From Actinomycetes bacterium (lineage in GTDB: Bacteria; Actinomycetota; Coriobacteriia; Anaerosomatales; JAJZPX01), in the NCBI GenBank assembly GCA_021811025.1, contig JAJZPX010000131.1:1-6030 (forward strand): DNA of 6,030 nt. Reading direction: 5' to 3'. The notes under the pieces are model-generated. The model ran no database searches. It saw only the letters and a list, made by a program, of their open reading frames with translations, and was not told the origin of the DNA. Shown here one piece after another: positions 1 through 5,011 of this stretch. The number at the start of each line of letters is the position of its first letter. Position 1 is the stretch's first letter. Made by a program: the position numbers and the translations under genes.

Positions 1-1
1 C

Positions 2-1534
2 CGGTCGGCGCACGCGTACCATTCGCTCCCGATGGGCCTGCTCGTCGTAGGGACGGTGCTCGCGGAGCGAGGCTTCGAGTCCCGGTTCGTCGACTGCTCC
101 TTCGAGGCGGACTACGTCAGGCGAGTTGTGGAGGCCGCCCTCGCCCCCGACTGCCTGTACGTCGGGATGTCGGTGATGAGCTCGCAGGTGCGGTTCGCGC
201 TCGAGCTCTCCTCGGCGATCAAGCGCGCGCGGCCGTCGCTCCCGGTCGTATGGGGCGGCTTCCACCCGACGCTGTTTCCCGAACAGACCGCCGCACACAG
301 CGCGGTAGACGTTAGCGTGATCGACGAAGGTGAGCGGGCGGCCGCCGATCTGGCGGAGGCATTCGCGGAAGGCGGAGAGCTTTCCGGCGTCCGTGGGATT
401 GCCTACTCGACACGGGACGGGGTCGTTCGAACCGAGGAGGGTACCCGGCTCGACTTCGGCGGTCTTCCCCCGCTCCGATACGAGATAGTGGAGCCCGAGC
501 GCTACATCCGCCAGCCGGTTTCGCGATTCGGCCCCGAGCACGGTCCGGCCCGCTCGCTGCCGCTGTTGACCGGGCTCGGATGCCGCTTCAGATGCGCGTT
601 CTGCATGAACGCGCTGCTTCGGCGACCGTACAGGGTCAAGCCGGCGAACGCGATCGTTGTGGAAAGCCGCGGCCTTGTCGAGCGGTACGGGATCGAGGAC
701 TTCACGTTCGTCGACGAGCACTTCTTCGGAGACGAGGCCCGCGTTCGCGAGTTCGTCGAGCTGAAGGCGGCGAGCGGACTCACGTTCACGTGGGACACCA
801 ACGCTCGGGCCAGCGACTTTCGCCCGGGCCGCCTGAATGACGCCCTGCTTGCGCGACTTCGGAGGTCGGGTCTGACTCGCCTTGGGATCGGCGCGGAGAG
901 CGGCTCGCAGCGCGTGCTGGACATGATCCGGAAGGGCGTCAAGGTGGACGAGGTCAAGGGCGCCGCCCGAGCCCTCCACGCGGCCGGGATCTCGGGCGCG
1001 TTCTCCTTCATGGTCGGCCTGCCGGGAGAGCATCCGGTCGAGTACGACGCGACGTTCCGGTTGTGCTCCGAAGTGCTCTCGATAAGCCCTCGTTCGACGA
1101 TCATCGGCCCTCAGCTCTTCCGGCCGTATCCCGGCTCCGAGCTGTACCGCACTGCGGTCTCCCGCTACGGCCTGGAAGAGCCGAGCGACTTGGAGGGATG
1201 GGCGAGGAGAGCCTCGGCCGAGGAGGGGTACTTCTCCGCCGACACGCTCCCCTGGGTCACAAGGCCGAGGGCGCTCGCCGTTCGCGCTTTCTACCTGACT
1301 CGATGCGCGGCGAGCGCGCGAAGGCGCTCGGTCGTGGGACGGATCGTTGTCGAGGCAGCGAGAAGGCTGAGCGCGATGCGCCTCCGGCGCGGCTTCTACC
1401 GGTTGCCCGTCGAGTACCGGCTGTACTTGGCGTTCAGGCCGGTCTGGCGTCGGCGGAAGGCCAGGAGCTCGGTAAGGCACCTTGCAGGCATGCCCGCGAG
1501 TCCGGGGGCGGAGCAGAGGAGAGGCGCAGGATGA
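2..1534 (+). CDS. B12-binding-domain radical SAM protein, 5'-truncated by the window edge
   Basis: This is a radical SAM enzyme with an N-terminal cobalamin-binding-type domain. Counting from the Met at position 32, residues 1-130 resemble the B12-binding fold (GLLVVGTVLAERGFE, VVWGGFHPT at 73-81, VIDEGE at 96-101). I do not see the DxHxxG cobalamin-ligand motif. The radical SAM core has the CxxxCxxC [4Fe-4S] motif at C184, C188 and C191, then GIGAESGS near 285-292 and MVGLPGE near 327-333. The C-terminal 100 residues are Arg-rich. The ATG at 32 is probably not the start: the frame is open to base 2, the upstream residues (HSLP before MGLL) match the usual family sequence preceding this strand, and no ribosome site precedes it. 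It overlaps the next gene by ATGA. Family members carry out methylations, cyclisations or other radical chemistry in lipid, polysaccharide and cofactor pathways. The substrate is unknown here. The family call is firm; the function is open. Confidence 0.9.
   Translation, partial: RSAHAYHSLPMGLLVVGTVLAERGFESRFVDCSFEADYVRRVVEAALAPDCLYVGMSVMSSQVRFALELSSAIKRARPSLPVVWGGFHPTLFPEQTAAHSAVDVSVIDEGERAAADLAEAFAEGGELSGVRGIAYSTRDGVVRTEEGTRLDFGGLPPLRYEIVEPERYIRQPVSRFGPEHGPARSLPLLTGLGCRFRCAFCMNALLRRPYRVKPANAIVVESRGLVERYGIEDFTFVDEHFFGDEARVREFVELKAASGLTFTWDTNARASDFRPGRLNDALLARLRRSGLTRLGIGAESGSQRVLDMIRKGVKVDEVKGAARALHAAGISGAFSFMVGLPGEHPVEYDATFRLCSEVLSISPRSTIIGPQLFRPYPGSELYRTAVSRYGLEEPSDLEGWARRASAEEGYFSADTLPWVTRPRALAVRAFYLTRCAASARRRSVVGRIVVEAARRLSAMRLRRGFYRLPVEYRLYLAFRPVWRRRKARSSVRHLAGMPASPGAEQRRGAG
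1515..1524 (+). promoter_or_regulatory. Ribosome binding site of the methyltransferase
   Basis: AGAGGAGAGG lies 6 nt before the ATG at 1531, inside the 3' end of the radical SAM gene. It decides the start: the same frame is open back to an ATG at 1063, but that would bury the radical SAM gene under a long overlap and add a prefix with no family resemblance. Confidence 0.75.
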
Positions 1535-2337
1535 TCGAGTCAGATCGTGGGGTCATCACGGACGATGTCCTCGACGAACGGTACGCCGAGACCTATGCGC
1601 AAGCGAACACCAGACCCACCCAGGCGGCGATGGAGGGGTTCGGCATCTCCTGCCAGGCGTTCTTGGGCGGACTCGTTCCGGAGGATCGTGAAGCCCGGGT
1701 TCTCGATATCGGATGCGGCTGGGGCCACTTCGTCCTGTACTTGCTCGAGCAGGGGTACGCCAACGTTCGCGGGATCGACGTCAGCCCTTCTCAGATCGAC
1801 GTCGCCAAGGACTATCTTGGGGACAGAGTCCAGCTGGTCGGATCCAGCGAGGAGTTCCTTGCGGCGCATCCCGCGGAGTTCGATCTCGTCGTCATGCTCG
1901 ACGTGTTCGAGCATATCCCCAAGACACACGCGGTGAACCTGCTCCGGGTGATTCGAGGGTCGCTCGCCGAGGGTGGCACCCTGCTGCTGAAGGTGCCGAA
2001 CATGGACTACCCGCTTGCGGTTGGCAACCGCTACTACGACTTCACTCACGAGCTCGGCTACACGCGCGAGAGCCTGCACCAAGTGCTCACGGACGCCGGG
2101 TTCTCTGCAGTGACGGTCACAGGGATGCGGCGGTCCATCGACTTCCGCCGTGACGGTCTTGTGAGGAGCGGGCGGCGCGCCCTCAGACGGGTGGTTCAAG
2201 CCGCGGCACTGTTGCCGTTCCGGTTCCTGTCGTTCGCCATGGAGGGCCGCCCGCACGCGGTCATGACCATCTCCTTGTTAGGAACAGGCCGCAAGGACGA
2301 ATGCGCCCGCGAGGCTCGATGTCCAAGTACGCCGTGA
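1531..2337 (+). CDS. Class I SAM-dependent methyltransferase
   Basis: A 268-residue class I (Rossmann-fold) methyltransferase of the Methyltransf_11/23 kind. Motif I, VLDIGCGWGHF at 57-67, binds SAM. The acidic end of strand 2 is GIDVS at 81-85. DLVVMLDVFEHIP at 118-130 is the motif after strand 4, and GGTLLLKVPN at 148-157 is strand 5. FTHELGYTRESLHQVL near 171-186 is typical of family members acting on glycan or lipid intermediates. The C-terminal third is basic and hydrophobic (RRALRRVVQAAALLPF), which could support membrane association. Its ATG overlaps the radical SAM stop codon (ATGA), so the two genes are almost certainly co-translated and probably act in one pathway. The methyl acceptor (O, N or C) cannot be determined. 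The gene converges on the transporter gene, with 30 nt between the stops. Confidence 0.9.
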   Translation: MIESDRGVITDDVLDERYAETYAQANTRPTQAAMEGFGISCQAFLGGLVPEDREARVLDIGCGWGHFVLYLLEQGYANVRGIDVSPSQIDVAKDYLGDRVQLVGSSEEFLAAHPAEFDLVVMLDVFEHIPKTHAVNLLRVIRGSLAEGGTLLLKVPNMDYPLAVGNRYYDFTHELGYTRESLHQVLTDAGFSAVTVTGMRRSIDFRRDGLVRSGRRALRRVVQAAALLPFRFLSFAMEGRPHAVMTISLLGTGRKDECAREARCPSTP

Positions 2338-2359
2338 GAGGCACCACTTGTACGCGGTC

Positions 2360-2380
2360 GGCGGCGGTCACGCCGTCGCC
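2360..2380 (+). terminator. Possible GC-rich terminator hairpin without a U-tract
   Basis: GGCGGCGG (2360-2367) pairs with CCGTCGCC (2373-2380) through 8 bp with one G.U, around the loop TCACG. It begins 22 nt after the methyltransferase stop. The loop contains the transporter stop codon, so the 3' arm is coding sequence on the minus strand. There is no run of U on either strand. On the minus strand the G.U becomes an A/C mismatch, so the hairpin favours the rightward transcript. In DNA this GC-rich, such a hairpin could arise by chance. Confidence 0.3.
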
Positions 2381-3675
2381 AGCTCCTCCTCGGGCTCCAG
2401 CTGCGGCACGCCCACGGTGTGGTCGTTGCGCCGCCACGTGAGGTACGTGAGGCCGGCGCCGGCGAGGTAGAGGAACACGGCGATCGTGTACGGCATCGTG
2501 TAGCTGAAGGTCATGAGATGACCGCCGGTGACCGAGCCCACCATCCACGCCATGTTCAGCGCGAAGAACATGAACCCGGCTACCACGGGCTTCTCGCGGT
2601 CGGGCACGCCCTCCATCGAGAACTGGTTGTACATCGGGCCGGCCACGTTCATCACCGCGCCGCGGCTCCACAGCAGCATGACCGCGATCCAGATCGAGCC
2701 GGCGAACGGCACTAGCGCGAGAAACGGCACCGACAGGCCCTGCATCAGCGCGGCGCCGCGGACGAGCCCGAGCTTGCGCGCGATCACCGGCGTGCCGAAC
2801 GCGGCGAACCCGAGCACGACCGACGCGAGGCCCTGGATGATGCCGATGGCGCCTATGTCGATGCCGAGCTGGTGCTTGAGGTACAGCGGGATGAACGGGA
2901 TGACCATCCCCCCGCCGAGCGAGATGAACATCTGCGGGCCGATGAGCTTGGCCGTGTGCTTCCAGCTGCTGAAGTGCTTGATCGCGTCCACGTACGCGTC
3001 GCGGAACGTCTTGGCGACGAAGCGCTCGTCCGCAAGGTCGCGCTTGTCGCGCAACCCGAGCATAGGCAGTATGCCGGAGCCCACCACGAGCGTGCCGAGC
3101 ACGAGCGTCCACTGGTAGCTGTGCACCTCGCTCACGTGGAAGCGCATGAGCGCCCACGGGATCGCGCCTCCCAGCACGCCGCCGAGGAACCCGGCGAGCA
3201 CGCGGATGACGAACTCCGTCGAGAACAGGTGCGTGCGCTCCCCCTTGCTCGAGTTCTCCGACATGAAGGCGGAGCCGATAGCGCGCATGAAGCCGTCGCC
3301 GAGGCCGAACGCGAGCGCGAGACCCACCACCACGCCCGCGACCGGGAACGCGGCCTGGCCGAGACGCGACAGCACGATGAGCGAGATCGCGGCGACCATC
3401 AGCGTCCGGTAGCCGACGGACGCCACCAGCGGCGGTCCGATCAGACACACAACCGCGGCGGTGAACGCCACCGCCCCCTCGACCGTGCCGACGACGGACT
3501 CGCTCATGCCCGCGGTCTTGATGTAGATCCCGAAGACGGTTGCGAGCATCCCGCCGCCCACGCCCTGCAGGAAGCCGGATCGAAGGTACTTGCTCGCGTT
3601 GCTGGTGAACCCCGACATCGCTCGCTTGTAGTCGCGCCACTGCTTCCCCACGGCTACCGTGCATCGCCGAACCAT
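2368..3675 (-). CDS. Major facilitator superfamily transporter, substrate unknown
   Basis: A 435-residue integral membrane protein with about 12 hydrophobic segments, roughly at 34-53, 60-82, 89-108, 111-128, 151-173, 187-207, 244-265, 273-292, 301-320, 325-346, 364-383 and 393-413. The longer hydrophilic stretch 208-243 is the usual central loop between the two six-helix halves. The loop after helix 2 (SVGYRTL) is only a degenerate form of MFS motif A. The second half has RGAVMNVAGPMYNQFSMEGV at 338-357, a pattern seen in a broad family of uncharacterised bacterial MFS proteins. The start at 3675 was chosen because AGAGGGA lies just upstream and the length fits the family. The frame stays open to 4134, but that would run into the hydrogenase gene with a non-membrane prefix. 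It is transcribed divergently from the hydrogenase. Nothing shows whether it imports or exports, or what it carries. Confidence 0.88.
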   Translation of the reverse strand: MVRRCTVAVGKQWRDYKRAMSGFTSNASKYLRSGFLQGVGGGMLATVFGIYIKTAGMSESVVGTVEGAVAFTAAVVCLIGPPLVASVGYRTLMVAAISLIVLSRLGQAAFPVAGVVVGLALAFGLGDGFMRAIGSAFMSENSSKGERTHLFSTEFVIRVLAGFLGGVLGGAIPWALMRFHVSEVHSYQWTLVLGTLVVGSGILPMLGLRDKRDLADERFVAKTFRDAYVDAIKHFSSWKHTAKLIGPQMFISLGGGMVIPFIPLYLKHQLGIDIGAIGIIQGLASVVLGFAAFGTPVIARKLGLVRGAALMQGLSVPFLALVPFAGSIWIAVMLLWSRGAVMNVAGPMYNQFSMEGVPDREKPVVAGFMFFALNMAWMVGSVTGGHLMTFSYTMPYTIAVFLYLAGAGLTYLTWRRNDHTVGVPQLEPEEELATA

Positions 3676-3678
3676 CAG

Positions 3679-3685
3679 TCCCTCT
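3679..3685 (-). promoter_or_regulatory. Ribosome binding site of the MFS gene
   Basis: Read on the minus strand, AGAGGGA ends 3 nt before the ATG at 3675, and its AGAGG core is 5 nt away. It is the only purine-rich site near a plausible start. The next in-frame ATG (3618, residue 20) has none. Confidence 0.55.
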
Positions 3686-3694
3686 TCCCAGGCG

Positions 3695-3700
3695 ATTACA
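3695..3700 (-). promoter_or_regulatory. Possible -10 element of the MFS gene
   Basis: On the minus strand this reads TGTAAT, 5 of 6 matches to the TATAAT consensus, in an otherwise very GC-rich region. The transcript start would fall about 12-15 nt before the MFS ATG, just ahead of the ribosome site. There is no convincing -35 box; a palindrome (3716-3725) occupies that position. Confidence 0.3.
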
Positions 3701-3715
3701 GCCCCTTCGGAAACG

Positions 3716-3725
3716 GTCCCGGGAC
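3716..3725. promoter_or_regulatory. 10-bp perfect palindrome, possible operator
   Basis: GTCCCGGGAC is a perfect palindrome centred between 3720 and 3721. It starts 15 bp upstream of the possible MFS -10 element, where a -35 box would be expected. A dimeric regulator could bind here. The core is only G/C, so chance occurrence is quite possible. Confidence 0.25.
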
Positions 3726-3739
3726 GGGGTGCAAGGCCG

Positions 3740-3900
3740 ATGCCACGCGAGGGAGCAGCCTCGCGCCGGGCGCCGAACGAAGCTGGCTGACAGGGGGAGT
3801 GCTGCACGGCTGACTGTGTAGCCGAGAAGCTGGAAGGGTAAAGCAGCCAGCGAAGACCAGCTCGCGTCGTGCGAGCCGCTGCGCCTCCGCGGGGAGAGGC
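3740..3900 (+). promoter_or_regulatory. Inverted-repeat-rich leader upstream of the hydrogenase operon
   Basis: Most of the 247-base gap between the transporter and the small subunit. No coding potential was recognised. Pairings on the + strand are: CGCGAGG (3746-3752) with CCTCGCG (3759-3765); GCTGGCTG (3782-3789) with CAGCCAGC (3844-3851), enclosing CGGCT (3807-3811) with AGCCG (3820-3824); GCTCGC (3860-3865) with GCGAGC (3871-3876); and GCCTC (3883-3887) with GAGGC (3896-3900). A second AGCTGG (3828-3833) can pair with CCAGCT (3857-3862), which would disrupt the GCTCGC hairpin. This could be a structured 5' leader of the hydrogenase mRNA or a set of protein-binding sites. No clear hydrogenase promoter was found, and no known riboswitch class was matched. 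Confidence 0.35.
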
Positions 3901-3909
3901 ACTGGTGAT

Positions 3910-3915
3910 GGAGGT
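3910..3915 (+). promoter_or_regulatory. Ribosome binding site of the hydrogenase small subunit
   Basis: GGAGGT with a 7-nt spacer to the ATG at 3923, a near-ideal Shine-Dalgarno. It favours 3923 over three in-frame alternatives: GTG 3869, ATG 3908 (weaker GGGGAGAGG at 3891-3899) and ATG 3938, whose AGAGGAG abuts the start codon. Confidence 0.7.
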
Positions 3916-3922
3916 GGGAGGC

Positions 3923-5008
3923 ATGCCCCAAGAGGAGATGTCCGTCTTCCGAGGTGTGACGAGGAGGGATTTCCTGAAGTTCTGCGGCGGCATCGCCGTT
4001 CTCATCGGCCTCGGGTCTGCCGGCACCACCCGGGTGGCCGAGGCGCTCGAGGCGATGGCGAAGCGGCCCTCGGTGGTGTGGTCCTCGTTCCAGGAGTGCA
4101 CGGGCTGCGCGATAAGCCTACTGCAAAGCCGCACCCCTCAGGTGGCCAACCTGATCCTCCAGCAGATCTCGCTCGACTACCAGGAGAACGTGATGGCCGC
4201 CGCAGGCGACGCGGCCGACGCCCAGTTCAAGGACATCGTGGACAAGGGCGGTTTCTACTGGGTCGTCGAGGGCGCGATACCGACGAAGATCCCCGAGGCG
4301 ATGGCGGTGGCGGGCAAGACCGCGGGAGAGATCACGAAGGCGACGTACCCGAAGGCCGCGGCGACCATTTGCATCGGCAGCTGCTCGTGCTACGGCAACA
4401 TCCAGGCGGCGAACCCGAACCCGACGGGTGCCGTCGGGGTCTCCGACTTCCTCAAGGCGAACGGCGTCGCGAACCCCGTCGTCATCAACATCGCACGCTG
4501 TCCCGGGAACGGGGAGGACCTGATCGCGGCGCTGAGCTACGTGCTCGTCACGGGGAAGGTGCCGCCGCTCGATTCGATCGGACGGCCGCTGTTCCTGTAC
4601 GGCACCACGATCCACGACAGCTGCTTCCGGCGCGGCCACTTCGAAGCCGGGGAGTTCGCGGAGAGCTACAACGATCCCAACATCAGCGAGGCCTACTGCC
4701 TCTACAAGCTGGGGTGCAAGGGGCCGGTGACCTACGCGCCGTGCGGCAACACGATGTGGAACGGCCACGTGAGCTGGTGCGTCCACAACGCTCCGTGCAT
4801 CGGGTGCTCGGAGCCGAAGTTCTGGGACGAGCTGACGCCGTTCACGCAGCAGCTGCCGGGCATCGGCCCGTTCCCGGCGCAGACGATCGGTGAGGTCATC
4901 GGCGCGGCCGCGGTCGTAGGCATCGGCGTCCACGCAGTCGCGTCAGCAGCGACGGGGAGGTTCGGGCATCGCGAGCCGCCGCCCGCGTCGGAGAGCGAGA
5001 GGAGGTAG
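3923..5008 (+). CDS. [NiFe] hydrogenase small subunit, Tat-exported, membrane-anchored
   Basis: The electron-transfer subunit of a group 1 [NiFe] hydrogenase, 361 residues. It has a twin-arginine signal (TRRDFLKF at 13-20, a hydrophobic stretch to about 34, likely cleavage after A41 or A46). Proximal-cluster ligands are C59, C62, C154 and C193. Distal-cluster ligands are H231, C234, C259 and C265. Medial-cluster ligands are C274, C292 and C295, with an additional C286. The H-C-C-C and C-C-C spacings equal those I recall for Desulfovibrio enzymes. A hydrophobic helix at about 321-345 near the C-terminus is the usual membrane anchor that meets a cytochrome b, followed by a polar tail. Residue differences from the canonical family include I64 after CTGC (usually Glu), C156 in GSCSCYGN, and RCPGN in place of the usual GCPPN-type motif. 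It is translated with the large subunit, whose ribosome site overlaps its stop codon. It probably delivers H2-derived electrons outside the cytoplasm to a membrane partner not in the window. Confidence 0.95.
   Translation: MPQEEMSVFRGVTRRDFLKFCGGIAVLIGLGSAGTTRVAEALEAMAKRPSVVWSSFQECTGCAISLLQSRTPQVANLILQQISLDYQENVMAAAGDAADAQFKDIVDKGGFYWVVEGAIPTKIPEAMAVAGKTAGEITKATYPKAAATICIGSCSCYGNIQAANPNPTGAVGVSDFLKANGVANPVVINIARCPGNGEDLIAALSYVLVTGKVPPLDSIGRPLFLYGTTIHDSCFRRGHFEAGEFAESYNDPNISEAYCLYKLGCKGPVTYAPCGNTMWNGHVSWCVHNAPCIGCSEPKFWDELTPFTQQLPGIGPFPAQTIGEVIGAAAVVGIGVHAVASAATGRFGHREPPPASESERR
5001..5006 (+). promoter_or_regulatory. Ribosome binding site of the hydrogenase large subunit
   Basis: GGAGGT overlaps the first base of the small-subunit TAG stop (5006-5008) and sits 5 nt before the ATG at 5012. 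The arrangement suggests coupled, near-stoichiometric translation of the two subunits. It also supports the start that includes the low-complexity N-terminus. Confidence 0.75.
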
Positions 5009-5011
5009 GTC

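Noticed and set aside
1063..1530. Upstream extension of the methyltransferase frame.
   Set aside because: It lies entirely over the radical SAM coding region in another frame and encodes Arg-rich shadow sequence. The start at 1531 has a Shine-Dalgarno and an ATGA overlap.
2872..3813. 313-residue + strand open frame across the transporter gene.
   Set aside because: Composition dominated by His, Arg, Glu and Ala, typical of an antisense shadow of a high-GC membrane protein gene; no motifs.
3714..3862. Cobalamin riboswitch.
   Set aside because: GGTC...GGGAC..GGTGCAAG at 3715-3735 and AGCCAGCGAAGACC at 3845-3858 faintly recall the ends of the element, but the conserved core like GCCACTG and a proper P3 pairing are not found. 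A covariance-model scan would settle it.
2261..3931. 556-residue minus-strand open frame in another phase over the transporter.
   Set aside because: Arg/Gly-rich low-complexity shadow that runs into both neighbouring genes. The overlapping frame has clear membrane helices instead.
4091..4102. O2-tolerant group 1d proximal cluster.
   Set aside because: That type needs extra Cys inside the CxxC motif and five residues after the third ligand. Here these positions are G61 and N159.
3676..4134. Upstream extension of the MFS frame, to a 588-residue protein.
   Set aside because: The added 153 residues are not transporter-like and run antisense through the hydrogenase small-subunit Tat and CTGC region. 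The ATG at 3675 has a ribosome site and gives a normal length.
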